This document shows, one piece after another, positions 44,287-54,805 of a stretch of 64,000 nucleotides of DNA; within the stretch, counting starts at the first letter, position 1; each line of letters begins with the position of its first letter. Both the position numbers and the translations under genes were made by a program. The notes under the pieces were generated by a model. The model did not search any database and was not told the DNA's origin. It worked only from the letters and a program-made list of their open reading frames with translations. The DNA is from Hysterangium stoloniferum (lineage: Eukaryota > Basidiomycota > Agaricomycetes > Hysterangiales > Hysterangiaceae): NCBI GenBank assembly GCA_015178975.1, contig WHVD01000074.1, positions 1 through 64,000 on the forward strand, given 5' to 3'.

Positions 44287-45963
44287 CTCCTCCTCGAGTG
44301 TTGAAGTTCCAATACCTAGTCGGCGCGTATGATAAGAATGAGTCGACGGTGGTAGCGATTTCGTCAAAATATCCGCGATCATTTCCTTCGTATGTCGATA
44401 GATAAGTTGTACCGTTCCGTTTTCGATTAAGTGTCGAATAAAGTGGTATTTAACCTCGATGTGTTTCATTCTCCTTAAGGCGCATTGATTTTGAGCAAAT
44501 GCAATCGTCCCTTGATTATCCTCGAAAATCGTCGTTGGTTCTTCATAAATGATATCCAACTCTTCCAAAAAATGTCGCGTCCACATAACTTCGCGTGCTG
44601 CCTCGGATAACGCGTTGTATTCAGCTTCCGTCGAAGACAGCGCTACTGTCGACTGTTTTCTTGAAGACCAAGATACGGCCCCTGATCCTAAAAATACAAC
44701 ATATCCTCCAGTCGACTTTCTATCCTCTGTATCACCGGCGAAATCTGCATCCGAGTACGCGTGTAAACAAAGTGCTCCTCCTCCCAAACGAAGGTCACGA
44801 TCTCGAGTGGTGTATAGATATTGGAGAACTCGTTTCGCTAAGTTCCAATGTGCTCTTGCTGGGTTTGTTGAATATTGTGATAATTTGTTCACAGAGTATG
44901 CAATATCGGGACGTGAAACCGTGGCAGCAAACATCAGACTCCCTATGATTTCGCGATATGGGAGTTTCGCCATTTCCTCACGTTCTTCTTCTGTTTCCGG
45001 ACATGTAATGGATTGGAAGTCGACTCCCAGGGCGATAGGGGACCAAACTGGTCTTGAATTCTGTACGTTGAATTTCTTCGCAACGTTTTCGATATATTCC
45101 TTTTGCGATATGAATACTGACTTCGAATCAGTATCCCGACGAATGCTTGTTCCCAAGATCCAGTGAGCGTCTCCTTCGCTCGAAATTCCAAATCGATCGC
45201 TAAACGCCCTTTCGAGATCTAGGAGCCGTTTTTCGTCACCAACGGCTGTTGCATCATCCACCCAAAAAGCGACTATAGCCCAACTTCCGTCGTCCCACAT
45301 TTTGAAGAATGCAGCTGTATCGAAATCGGAGCAGTACCAAGTAAGTTCCCTAACCATAAAGTTGTATAACGTTTTTCTCCACTCATTGCCTCCTTGTTTC
45401 GTGCCATACAGAGCCTTCAATAACGGTAATGGTAGGTGCTCCTTTCCAGGTTCTTCAAACCCTTCCGGTTGCCGAACCCAAACCTTCTCCTTCATTGTCC
45501 CATGTAAGTACGCCGATTTAACATCGAATTGACGAATGGCTGAATTCGTTATTCCTCCCAGTGCCAGTAAAATTCGGAACGTTTCCCATTTCATAACAGG
45601 TGCGTATGTCTCGTTGAAATGTAGACCAGGAATCTGACTGAAGCCCTTGACAACAATCCGAACTTTTCGTTTTACCAGTTCGCCATTTTTGTACGTTCCG
45701 CGACATACAGTTCCCGTTTTTAAGATTCGCGTTCCAGGTGGCGGTTCTTCGGGTGGTCCGAACACACCGTGATCCAACATATTCTGCCATTCTGCTTGTC
45801 GCGCCTTCTCCCAGGTGGCTCCTTCTTCTCCTGGCATATCGAGTGCTTCTTGGATCGTCGGATTACTTCCTATAGCGGAATACATGATGAGTCCATTATT
45901 GGGTCCAGATTCGTCCTCATCTGCTAATATCGTGCTTCCAGCTATTTCTCTTGTATGTCCGGA
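44281..45963 (-). CDS. Copia reverse transcriptase-RNase H
   Basis: About 560 codons after the in-frame TGA at 45964-45966; the first ATG is at 45885. RT shows AYLHGTMKEKVWVRQPEGF, the active site as FWVDDATAVG (WVDD instead of YVDD) and KEYIENVAKKFNVQNSRPV. RNase H shows YSDADFAGDTEDRKSTGGY, ALSSTEAEYNALSEAAREV, FEDNQGTIAFA and VKYHFIRHLIENGTV. The protein ends EEEY, where the polypurine tract GAGGAGGAG encodes EEE and the stop lies in the LTR. The domain is intact. Without readthrough or the lost codon it would be translated only from an internal start. Confidence 0.92.
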   Translation of the reverse strand, partial: SGHTREIAGSTILADEDESGPNNGLIMYSAIGSNPTIQEALDMPGEEGATWEKARQAEWQNMLDHGVFGPPEEPPPGTRILKTGTVCRGTYKNGELVKRKVRIVVKGFSQIPGLHFNETYAPVMKWETFRILLALGGITNSAIRQFDVKSAYLHGTMKEKVWVRQPEGFEEPGKEHLPLPLLKALYGTKQGGNEWRKTLYNFMVRELTWYCSDFDTAAFFKMWDDGSWAIVAFWVDDATAVGDEKRLLDLERAFSDRFGISSEGDAHWILGTSIRRDTDSKSVFISQKEYIENVAKKFNVQNSRPVWSPIALGVDFQSITCPETEEEREEMAKLPYREIIGSLMFAATVSRPDIAYSVNKLSQYSTNPARAHWNLAKRVLQYLYTTRDRDLRLGGGALCLHAYSDADFAGDTEDRKSTGGYVVFLGSGAVSWSSRKQSTVALSSTEAEYNALSEAAREVMWTRHFLEELDIIYEEPTTIFEDNQGTIAFAQNQCALRRMKHIEVKYHFIRHLIENGTVQLIYRHTKEMIADILTKSLPPSTHSYHTRRLGIGTSTLEEEY

Positions 45964-47109
45964 TCATGACATTCCACGCGGGATATCAGGTACGTTCGAA
46001 ACTAGCTGCGACTGATCTGATGATTTGCTGATTTCTTTTCCTTTTTCATCAGTGGGTCTAGGACGCGGAGGAATCCGTATCATGAGCTTAGGCTGTGGCT
46101 CGTTCGGCGTCACCTTCGATTGAGGTTCGTTATTCTCCTTTGCGTCTGCAAGATTCCTGAATGACCCCTCGTCTCCATATGGAACAGGTGATGGCAATGC
46201 CATTGCATTTTCGTGGAATATCGCATCACGTACCTTCTCGATGCGTGTAGACCCAGGATACCAAACCAGGTAGCCAGTAGAATATGGTTCATATCCAACC
46301 ATATATCCCATTTTGGAACGTGAGTCCCATTTCTGCCGTTTTTGCCTAGGAATAGCGATGCTAACTGGGCTGCCGAAAATTTGTAAGTGGGATAGGTCCG
46401 GTTTTTCTCCAGTAACACGTTCGATTGGCGTGGTTCCGTCATTGGCATGAGTCGGACTTCGATTTTTCAGGTATGCCATAGTCTTAACAGCTACTGACCA
46501 AAGGGATTTAGGCAATTTCGATGAGTATAGCATGGATCGTGCCCCCTCTGAAATCATTGACGCGTATAACATAGATCGTGTGCCCTCTGTAATTGTGCGT
46601 ATACCCCTTTCCGCAATTCCGTTTTGCTGAGGCGTATAAGGGACTGAGGTGAACAACGATATTCCCTTGGACGACAAATATCTCTTGACTTCCAAGTTAA
46701 TGAATTCGGTCCCGTTGTCTACCATTATGCCTTGGACTTTCGCATCAAACTGCGTCTCGAGTTTCTGTACGTATTCTCGTATTTTCTGTATGGCCTCCAA
46801 TTTGGTTGCTAACGTTTCAATCCATATAGCACGTGAGTAGTCATCAACGGTTATTATAAAATATCGTTTCTTATCAAAGCTCATTGTCTCCATCGGTCTG
46901 GCTAAATCCATGTGAATAAGTTCGCCAAGTTTCTTCGCTCGATTTCGGCCTGTTTTGAATGGAATTCGATGTTGTTTTCCTTCTATGCAAGCGATACAGT
47001 CTGCTTCGAATTCCCCAGGATCATCAATTTCCATTCCAGATGCGAAGTTCTTTGCCAAATTTCGGATAGCGGCTGTGTGTAGATGTCCTAATCGCTGATG
47101 CCATAACAT
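45964..47109 (-). CDS. Copia integrase with GAG-pre-integrase domain
   Basis: Begins LMLWHQRLGHLH (zinc-binding pre-integrase) with CIACIEGKQHRIPF. Catalytic residues are in IHMDLARPM, MVDNGTEFIN and PQQNGIAERGIR. A 42-nt direct duplication gives two copies of EGxRSMLY near 46540-46590. It starts one frame away from gag-protease (overlap at 47109) and ends in TGA at 45964-45966, followed in frame by RT. The frameshift lies at a CCAACCAAC repeat, so it could be a slippage mutation or a translational shift site. Confidence 0.9.
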   Translation of the reverse strand: MLWHQRLGHLHTAAIRNLAKNFASGMEIDDPGEFEADCIACIEGKQHRIPFKTGRNRAKKLGELIHMDLARPMETMSFDKKRYFIITVDDYSRAIWIETLATKLEAIQKIREYVQKLETQFDAKVQGIMVDNGTEFINLEVKRYLSSKGISLFTSVPYTPQQNGIAERGIRTITEGTRSMLYASMISEGARSMLYSSKLPKSLWSVAVKTMAYLKNRSPTHANDGTTPIERVTGEKPDLSHLQIFGSPVSIAIPRQKRQKWDSRSKMGYMVGYEPYSTGYLVWYPGSTRIEKVRDAIFHENAMALPSPVPYGDEGSFRNLADAKENNEPQSKVTPNEPQPKLMIRIPPRPRPTDEKGKEISKSSDQSQLVSNVPDIPRGMS

Positions 47110-48536
47110 CAGTTGGTTGGTGATTTCGTGGAGTACGCTACAGGTATGTTGTCCAAGGTTTCTTGTAATTCACCTTCTGATATATTCGTATATCCACATA
47201 TTGATGACGAGGCTGGAATCATCCTGAATTGGAACGGGTATACATTCTCTCTCTCGACGGCTTCGCCTAAGGTTCGTCCATTTGCGTCAACAATTCTCGA
47301 ACCGTTTAAATCCAAATCAACTTGGTATCCGTCTTTGAAAAGCTGTGCAGGGTTCAGTAACCGTACCTTGGCATCAGGTGTCCATTCGACATTCGGGATT
47401 TCACCTATGAATCCCGGTCCAAAGCTTGATACATTGATTTTCAAAGTTCCGACACCCTTGGCATAAATGTAACCACCATTTGCCGTCTGAATCTTCTTCG
47501 GCACATTATATGCCGTAAAATCATGTAAGTCCTGGATATTTGGCACATAATGTCCTGACGATGCGGAATCCAGGAAATATTTGTATTGAGTCGCATTTTT
47601 GCCCGTGAAGAATACTGAATCCACTGCAGTAAATATCCCTCGGCTCGAGATTGAGGTTGAAGAGTTATCAGGTGCGTTTCCCTGCCCTTTCTCCTGCTTT
47701 GATTGTACTCCCGATTGCTGAAAGTTCTTCTTTTTCCTTTTTGGACAGTTTCGTGCCCAATGGGATAAGTCTCCGCACTCGTAGCATCCTTGCGAATTTT
47801 TATTATTTGGCCTGCCACGTCCCAGGTTCCCGCGTCCACGCTGGAATCGTCCCCGGGACCTGTGTGAATCACTTTGAGCGCGAAATGCAGAACCGTCTGA
47901 ATACCCGGGGCGTATTTCTTTTCGTATTTCTATCTGTCGAAGCTTATTAACGATTTCTTCGACAGTATCCTTATCGTAGTCGATTGTCGTCGACATGATA
48001 TCGAAGTCTTCCAGGAGTGTGCTCATAAAGAGGCTAAGGTAATCGGGGTCTGCGATGCTATGTCCTGCTTCTAACAACTTGATTCGTATAGAATCCATTT
48101 GGGCCTTATATTCGATTATTCCGGTTCCATCATACCTCATGCGTACGAGTTCAGAGAGTAACGTTGCCCGGCTGTTAGCAAGGCGTGTTCCATAAGTATT
48201 TTTTAGCTTATTCCAAGCATCAACGGGATTATCATTGGTCATAATAGCTACCCTTGGTTCGTCTTCTACGCGCAACATTATTTCGCTATACGCCTTCTTC
48301 TTTCGAAGCACCCAGGCTTCTTCGATGTCCAATTCATCTTTCGTTGGGGCATCCAATTTAGTGCGTGTGGGATCTCCCTGTTCTCCAGTGACCACTTTCC
48401 ACTGATTCAGGGATTCGAGTACGGTCTTCATGCTTGCGCTCCATGTAAAGTAATTATCTTTTCGCAGCTTCGGAAAGACTTGATATGCGCTCCCAGTACT
48501 CGATTCATAGTCTTTGATCTTCTCCAAGGTAGACAT
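47109..48536 (-). CDS. Copia gag-protease
   Basis: 475 residues from ATG 48536. Gag (UBN2-type) spans roughly residues 1-210 and includes AWNKLKNTYGTRLANSRATL. A basic RG-rich stretch (RGRFQRGRGNLGRGRPNNK) is followed by a CCHC zinc knuckle (CYECGDLSHWARNC). The protease has YFLDSASSGHYVPN, where the usual DSGA/DTGA is DSAS. The frame ends TKSPTN with TGA, one base out of frame with integrase. Confidence 0.92.
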   Translation of the reverse strand: MSTLEKIKDYESSTGSAYQVFPKLRKDNYFTWSASMKTVLESLNQWKVVTGEQGDPTRTKLDAPTKDELDIEEAWVLRKKKAYSEIMLRVEDEPRVAIMTNDNPVDAWNKLKNTYGTRLANSRATLLSELVRMRYDGTGIIEYKAQMDSIRIKLLEAGHSIADPDYLSLFMSTLLEDFDIMSTTIDYDKDTVEEIVNKLRQIEIRKEIRPGYSDGSAFRAQSDSHRSRGRFQRGRGNLGRGRPNNKNSQGCYECGDLSHWARNCPKRKKKNFQQSGVQSKQEKGQGNAPDNSSTSISSRGIFTAVDSVFFTGKNATQYKYFLDSASSGHYVPNIQDLHDFTAYNVPKKIQTANGGYIYAKGVGTLKINVSSFGPGFIGEIPNVEWTPDAKVRLLNPAQLFKDGYQVDLDLNGSRIVDANGRTLGEAVERENVYPFQFRMIPASSSICGYTNISEGELQETLDNIPVAYSTKSPTN

Positions 48537-48585
48537 GGTAATAATCCTAAGTGGTTCGAAGTTCTTTTACTGATAAGAAGGGCCG

Positions 48586-48597
48586 GGGCCCATAACC
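48586..48597 (-). other. Copia primer binding site (tRNA-iMet anticodon arm)
   Basis: On the coding strand GGTTATGGGCCC directly follows the 5' LTR. It is complementary to GGGCCCAUAACC of eukaryotic initiator tRNA-Met (anticodon stem-loop), the half-tRNA priming known for copia-type elements. Confidence 0.85.
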
Positions 48598-48777
48598 TGA
48601 AGATTAACGAGTGTAAGATGAGTTATTATTCGTTCCGCTAATTCTCGTATATTTATATCGTACAGGTGGATAGAGTTTATCCACCTATTGCATCATATAC
48701 ACGACTCCACTCGCTCCAGTTCAACGTTCGTATACACACGGCTCCACTCGCTCCAGTTCAACGCTCGTATCTCAATA
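48598..48777 (-). repeat. Copia 5' LTR (180 bp)
   Basis: Identical to the 3' LTR except for one base. Right target-site duplication ATAGA at 48778-48782. Confidence 0.92.
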
Positions 48778-49056
48778 ATAGATAACCCGCCATCGCAGAA
48801 CCGCATACCAGAATTTCTTCCCATTTTTCTTCCCCTTGCCGAGGTGATCGTGATCTGAACTGCTGCCCTTTGACGGTGGGTCGTGGATCTGGGCGTTTTC
48901 ATCCACCCACACCTCCCAGAGTTTAGCCTTTTCACCGAAATCACATCTTCTATTCTGCCCCATTCCACCGCCTAGGCCTTCGTCCAGTGATCCAGGCATA
49001 AGCATGCCTGCAGCGATAGCTAAGGGGAAAAGTGGCAGAAATTTGATCATCTGCAT
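48778..49056 (-). CDS. Possible small secreted protein, C-terminus altered by copia
   Basis: An ORF of 94 codons in its present form starts at ATG 49056. The N-terminus (MIKFLPLFPLAIAAGMLM) looks like a signal peptide. The rest is Gly-, Lys- and charged-rich with one Cys (QNRRCDFGEKAKLWEVWVDE). The copia insertion lies after codons for RVIY. In the empty site the frame would continue for PHSDHFD and stop (codons now at 44106-44080); at present it ends one residue into the LTR, where the LTR supplies TGA. Small size and lack of recognised homology keep confidence moderate. The 5' end faces the DUF2235 relic at 49100. Confidence 0.4.
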
Positions 49057-49099
49057 GATACCTTCTCAAGAAAAGATGTCTGAGTGCATTTTATTGGGG

Positions 49100-50100
49100 T
49101 CTGGTACAATTGATTACCTGGTTGGTTGGACCCTATTAATAATGACCCCTATGCATTACCAGGGATACCGTCTCTTCCATTGGGATTGAGAGAGGTTGGA
49201 ATCTTCCCGGCACGGTCAAATTGGATCATACTTGTTATTTCCGCCATGCACTGGCCCTGTATGAGTGCCGAGTTAAATTCCTTCCCAAGTACACATGTGG
49301 TGGAGTCATGCTTGATGAAAGTAAGTTGTTGTATAACAGCATGGATTTATTATACCTGCTTTTCGCAGAATCATTGGAGAATCTGCTGCAATGTCCTCCA
49401 CATAGTGACCCGACCGCTCCAATCCCTCACACCTGAAGTGAAAACCCTAGCTTGCCAAAAAAGAGACAGCCACCACAGAAAATTCCGCACATCAAGGAAG
49501 TGTGGTTCCCTGGAACCCATGCAGATATGTCAGTGTATTGATGTGATCTGTTCAATATACTCTGTGCTAACTCTCTATGATGTGCAGAGGTGGAGGGAGC
49601 GTTGTTAATGGCAACCTAGATCTCAGACTTCCTTCCTTCTTATGGATATCCTTTGAAGCTGTGTGGGCAGGTCTGAAACTAGACCATTCCAATGTAGCAT
49701 GGAAGTGGGATGAGTCAGGTTCAATGCGTGAATCCCTGATGCTCCCTTGGCAAATTCTGGAGTATCTACCTATGAAACAGCTATCCTACCAATCAGCTGA
49801 TGGTGTCACTTGGTGGTAGGCACATGCCGTCAGTATGAGATGAATATACTAATTTTTCCAACATACAAGGCCCCATCATGGTTGGGGATGAAAAATGCAA
49901 CCAGGACAGAAGGTGCACATCTCCCTGGGATATTGTGTATCACCATATTTGCCCAAGGTCCTTTGGCCGCTGGGTAAAGGAATGGTCCGAGTACTCATAA
50001 GCGGGAAGCCGAGTATGATTTCCCATGTTGAATTGAGGTTGACGAGAAAGATCTATTTGAACTTGATATATTTGATGCTCTGCCCTCCCAATCTTGGTTC
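49100..50100 (+). pseudogene. DUF2235 alpha/beta-hydrolase relic
   Basis: Several conserved DUF2235 blocks appear in order: VGIFP near 49200, LDHTCYFRHALALYECRVKF, an intron 49319-49369, IKEVWFPGTHAD, an intron ending TGTGCAG near 49590 that restores HADIGGGS, then LWISFEAVWAGLKLDHSN and LEYLPMKQLSY. Lesions are a 1-bp shift near 49213 and TGA near 49889. The N-terminal part of the domain, with the nucleophile elbow, is absent. The family contains Tle1-like phospholipases in bacteria and many uncharacterised copies in mushrooms. This copy should be inactive. Confidence 0.72.
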
Positions 50101-50274
50101 TAAACACTAGCCGTTTTAATTTTTTTTACTGTAATTATTTTAGTTCTTTTTAATATTTAGTTAATTATTCAAACTTCCTTAAATGGACAGGACGACTCGA
50201 CTCTTACAGATTATGTGCAGCCTCAACACAGCTCATTCACCAGTGAATTTCTTTGATTTACTTCCCTAATTTAT

Positions 50275-52185
50275 ATGTCAGCATCTTCGAGGTTAAACGA
50301 TTCAGAATTTATAGAAAGACAAAGATCGTATTTTTCTGATATTCTTTGCCGACGATGGGCCTGCGACGAGCCTGAACATGACGTTTGTGTGCTTACTGCA
50401 GATGGTGGTCATTTTCAACTTACGGAAGAACAAATAAATCTCTGGGTTGACGTCTTGGTGAGTCCATTCACTATACCAAAAACGATTCCTCCGTGACAGT
50501 CATCGCAGTGTAGTGCTGATGGAAGTCCTCTTCAACCACCAGATGGTCTTCTTCCATCAGGTGGTCAGTCATCGACCTCGACGCCCCCCCAAAAGGAGTC
50601 TCTGGAACACCATCCCGCCGACACAGGGCACATTCGCGCATTCTTGCCGCAACAGCGTCAATTCGTGAATCTTTGGATCGGTCAACTGCTTCTACCATCA
50701 CACCAGGATATCACGGCAACAAAGGGCTAGAATGGATCGGGAGGAACACACTTAATGCTATTGAAAAGTCCCTCCTGTATACGAAATTCTGGCAGTATCA
50801 GAGTATCTTCGAGAAGGATCATACAGGCGATTATACAGCGAAGTTACAGCTCCAGTATCGTTGGCTAGGCAAGAATCATACCATGCCGCTATCTTTTATC
50901 AAAAGTGAGCGAAAGCTCTCGCGGATGCTTCAAAATACACTGGAAATGACGCAGTAAGTTATTGATATCCATGAAATCTCTCGACTTCCTGATCTCTGTT
51001 CCCTTTCAGGGATTACTACTCTACTGCTGTTCAACGGCGCGCACTCGATACACTTAACAGCGCCTGGCGGGTCGACTCTTGGCAGTCCGCCCCTTACCGC
51101 CTCACTACCGAGCTTTGCAAATCATACGTGTCCGCTTTAACTAACAATTCCCCCGAACAAGTCCGAGACAACCTCATTGACGCGCTCATGAAGGTTCCCC
51201 TGGAGATTCATGGAGATCAAGCGGCTTGCGCGTTTATATCAGTGTTGCGCCGACACGTCATATATAGTCCCAAAAAACCTGGGTACACAGATTCGAAAGA
51301 GGCGATACATTTTCACATTCTATGCATGACAGTTAAGAGGCTTTTGGCGGCGAGGCAGCTATCAAGCGATGAAATTTCGATGCTGTGGGATTTGGCGAAG
51401 CGACGTGTTGAGAGGTACGACTTATTACAGTATCATCGTCCTTAGGGTAATTTATGGTTGCAGGTACACCGCTGAATTGAACCCCGACAGGGTCCGAATA
51501 CTCTATGAGGTGGAGCTGTTCAGTGTATGTGCAGGGCAGGACTCTATATTCCGAGATTTATTCCTGTCCCCCCCGGGGATTCCACGTATCGTTGAGAATG
51601 CTCATATGAAAGTCGCTGAAAGGTCAGAATTTGGGGGTCTCAATATGCTCCTCGAGGGGGATATCAAAAATTTGAGGGAATGGTCCAATTGCGAATGGGT
51701 TGCCAATAGTGATGAGATTTGCGACGGCATCATAAGACTGATGTTTGATGTGCTGAGGTATATCCTTCGTTTACATCGAGAGTGCTTTGTCCTCATTCGT
51801 GATTAGGGAGCCTACATCTACCGAGATATGGTTTAAACTTACCTGGGATGTTCTGGGAGCCATCGGTGCATTACTGGACCATAGGTCAGATCCTGAAGCT
51901 CTGTGCAATTCGCTCCGACAAGGAGGAGGAATCTTCGCTCTTTCTTTGAAGAAAGTTTTAGATTGTACGGATAGGTATAGCTTCCAGCCTTACGTGGATT
52001 ACTGTCGTGAAGAGATGAGCGAGCTTTTGTCGAGAATTGCGACACCCTCGGTAGATATGGCTGCACAAGGCGAACCCCAGGACGGAAGGGCTTCGGTTAT
52101 ATATACCCCAGAAAATAGTTATTCTATGCACTCGACAATAAGTAACATTGAAGAATCAGGATATCCAGCTAATGTCTTGGGGTGA
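50275..52185 (+). CDS. Five-exon protein of unknown function
   Basis: Exons, with joins in phase: 50275-50457, 50509-50954, a third after an intron ending CCCTTTCAG near 51009, one from about 51465 after a GTACGA-TTGCAG intron, and one after an intron ending GATTAG near 51806. It ends TGA 52185. Protein about 570 residues. An N-terminal acidic-aromatic region (RRWACDEPEHDVCVLTADGG) comes first, then a Ser/Pro linker, then a long helical part (EIHGDQAACAFISVLRRHVI, NPDRVRILYEVELFSVCAG, FKLTWDVLGAIGALLDH). No motif is recognised. In exon 2 a C7 run at 50584-50590 puts the frame off by one; C8 would give continuous coding. Sequencing error, slip or true mutation cannot be separated here. Confidence 0.65.
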
Positions 52186-52631
52186 TACTACACACTTAGC
52201 ACGTTGAAAGCGAAGGGCTGCAAGGATTATTTATATCTACATCAGTGGTTGTATAGTTCTTATATTTGGATATATCACTTGAAAACGACTGTTTTTTCGG
52301 AGGGCTATTTTTTAGTCACTCGCAGGCACTAATAACATGGTCGGCCACAGGTTAAGTCTGCTCGACAGACTGGGACGGTTATACTATTTTCCCCATCGTC
52401 CTCCATGTGGCTCTACAAAAGAAAAGAGGAAAAAATATCAAACTGATGTTACGCGACTTACGTAAGAGTAAAGCGACTTACATAAGAGTGACACCGTCAC
52501 GATGAAGACTGGGCGTCTCTTTCGCCTAAGCGTCTACATTGCTTGTTCTGCTTTTCACGCACTCATTATCATTGTCTCTCTCAGTCTAAACTTCAAATTA
52601 GCCCTCTTATATGACATCTCAGTGATAATGG
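52186..52631. other. Intergenic region
   Basis: No gene seen. It has two direct copies of GCGACTTACGTAAGAGT/GCGACTTACATAAGAGT at about 52455-52490. Confidence 0.6.
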
Positions 52632-52858
52632 AGTACTAGAGTACTCAAAATTTGTTAGAATGCCTCAAACCCGTCTTTGAATCGACTTGGGAGGTTATCT
52701 GTCCGTACGTACCATTTTAGCTCCTCCATCGTCATTGTTGACAGTCAAGTAAATTATAATTATAGGTTCCTATAGGGGCTCTCGCTTGCCTCATATAGCT
52801 GAAATCGATACGTTGCCAAACGCTGGGACCACATGTATCCCCCCTGGCGCCTTCCACA

Positions 52859-52867
52859 CATATAAAA
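52859..52867 (+). promoter_or_regulatory. TATA box of DUF3632-like gene copy 2
   Basis: ATATAAAAG about 75 bp before the ATG at 52941, followed by a CT-rich leader. In copy 1 two bases are missing at this place. Confidence 0.55.
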
Positions 52868-52940
52868 GAACTCACTCGCAACTTGACTACCTGCTCACAA
52901 CTCTCCCTCTTTCCACCATCATCACCACACTCTCCGCAAC

Positions 52941-54050
52941 ATGTCGACGACCCTTGAAGTTGTCCAAAGCATTCTGGCGGCCCTTGGCGACTCTACCATC
53001 TCCATCGAATCACTTACCTCGACTGCCATCGCTCTTTCACTCCAATGCATAGCGAACGCCAACGACACCGATAAGACACATAGACGTGATACGGCGGGCG
53101 TTGATAGTTTCTTCTGGGCGCTGTGGGATGGGGTTTATAAGCTGGCAGAGGAAGGTCACCACGGCGTCCAGGAGAGGCTTGTCACCTTTTTGAAGGGTGC
53201 AAAAGCTAGCGAGGCGGGGGAGCAGTGGGTTGTGAGGGATGTGAAGGGGGGGTGGAATACCTTGCCGCTATTAGGCGACGTGGCCAAGGATATTTGGAAT
53301 GGTGAGTGGGCGGCGCTTCAGTCGCCGACCCTCAAATGTTGACATGTTGGTTACGAAGGGCCGAATATCCCTCCTACTGTCAGTGATACATGCCAAATTG
53401 TTCAGGACATCCTAGCCGGCGATGCGCCCAAGTCCTCTTCTGCACCCGATCTATTCGCAGTCGTGAAAGCCCGCCAGGGATATCTCAACCTGCAACGCTT
53501 CGCGGCTCGGCTTTGGCATGATGTCCATGTCGATTTCCCTAGAGTGCTGGCCCTCGATATCGTACATCTCGGTCTCGAAATCGGTGAAGGCGCCCGTGAG
53601 TTAGATCTGGATATCGGCATGGTCTCCATGACCTCCGAGCCTGGCACCCCGGACGACACTGACGACGACTCGCTGCGCGAACATGCGATAACTCTTGACG
53701 AAGTCGACCAAGCCAGCGATGGTCAGAGCGATGACGAGGACTATAACCCTAATGATGATCTCATCAATGACCTTTCCTTGGACGTCGAGGACGAGAATGA
53801 CCGAATCAAGACACCGCGCGCTTTGGAAGTTGAAGCTGCTGCTATTTGGATGACTATTGCCGCGGATGACATGTTGCGCCTCGTGAATAATGATGCGGAA
53901 GGGACCTCGCGTTGGGCCGGCTGGAAGGCGGCGTTCAGGAGCGTCGTAGAAAACTCCGAAGTGCAAAGAGAGGCGGTCGTCCTTGCTGCTAAGGTTTTTG
54001 CGTTCACTGTGTTGGTTGGTGTTGTCGTTGAATCTTTTCTTCGTTTTTGA
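52941..54050 (+). pseudogene. DUF3632-like fungal protein, copy 2, with one nonsense codon
   Basis: A 369-codon frame from ATG 52941 to TGA 54050, broken only by TGA at 53340-53342, where copy 1 has TCA (Ser). Copy 2 has four more codons after AEEG (HHGVQE), which match what I expect of the family, so copy 1 is the one with a deletion there. It keeps W at the position where copy 1 has its stop. The downstream half is intact from CATGTTGG on. It is otherwise as described for copy 1. If stop readthrough does not occur, only the N-terminal 133 residues are made. Confidence 0.7.
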
Positions 54051-54805
54051 TAGGCCGCTATCGGGGCGATGGATGAGGCAGATGGAGATCGTATGGATGT
54101 GTGATATATTATTCCCGATCCCGGTCTTGGGCTGAATCGGATGAGGGCAAGTTCTTTTTTGTAATCTCTCCTCCCCTGACCGTTTACGCCATGAAAAATG
54201 TTCACACCGTCTGCTAGAAGTTGATTACCTTGTTTTCATGTCTTCCTTGTTGTACTGTGTGCTTATTGGAACTAGTCGGTGTTCTGACTTGTCTATTCCC
54301 AGCACCTAATAAAATTAATACATTTTTTTCTCATATATATCCCAAGTGGCGAGTCATCCTCCCCGTTTTTGGTCAAAAATCCCTGTGTTCCCTGGCCAGC
54401 TTACCACATATTGACCTCACTCCTTGATCACTCAATTTCCCGTAATTGAGTCTTCTGACCCTTGATGATACAGTTGCTCACCAATGTATCCACCTAAGTT
54501 TTATTGATCTCTTGGATAGCTATTCGACCATCGTAGCAGAGCATCTATCATACCCAACTGTATTCACCGTTCCACCCCTTAAAGATATTACATCGTCCTG
54601 TCTGTTATTGATTGAGTGGGGTCGATTAAGGCCAACCTGTCTGCGGCATCTAAACATGCTAAAAACCAAGGCATGACTCCCTTTCTTCCTCAGTACCTTC
54701 ATATCCTTAATCGACGACATTCGGTGTACAGCGGTATGATGATTAGCCAGGGTAAAATGGCTAGCCACAGGTGGGCGCCGACCTGATTGTATATTTCCAT
54801 GTGAT

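Larger units (their letters stand above)
44107..48777 (-). mobile_element. Young Ty1/copia retrotransposon
   Basis: Minus-oriented, 4,671 bp, LTRs of 180 bp at 44107-44286 and 48598-48777 differing at one position (ACGCT/CCGCT near 44143), TSD ATAGA. Order on the minus strand: 5' LTR, PBS, gag-protease, integrase, RT-RNase H, polypurine tract (GAGGAGGAG), 3' LTR. It is CpG-rich like host genes. It has two coding lesions: a frameshift at the protease/integrase junction and one TGA between integrase and RT. Confidence 0.95.
52632..54805 (+). repeat. Segmental duplication A, copy 2
   Basis: Nearly identical to 7880-10025. Includes the DUF3632-like gene and about 750 bp of 3' flank (54051-54805) in which no gene is seen. 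Confidence 0.9.

Noticed and set aside
44337..45166. Plus-strand ORFs opposite the copia RT, up to 205 codons
   Set aside because: Antisense frames of a conserved RT-RNase H with no signature of their own.
4846..53342. UGA read as a sense codon, because most premature stops are TGA
   Set aside because: The intact terpene synthase and the copia RT use TGA as a real stop; CpG decay and chance explain the excess better.
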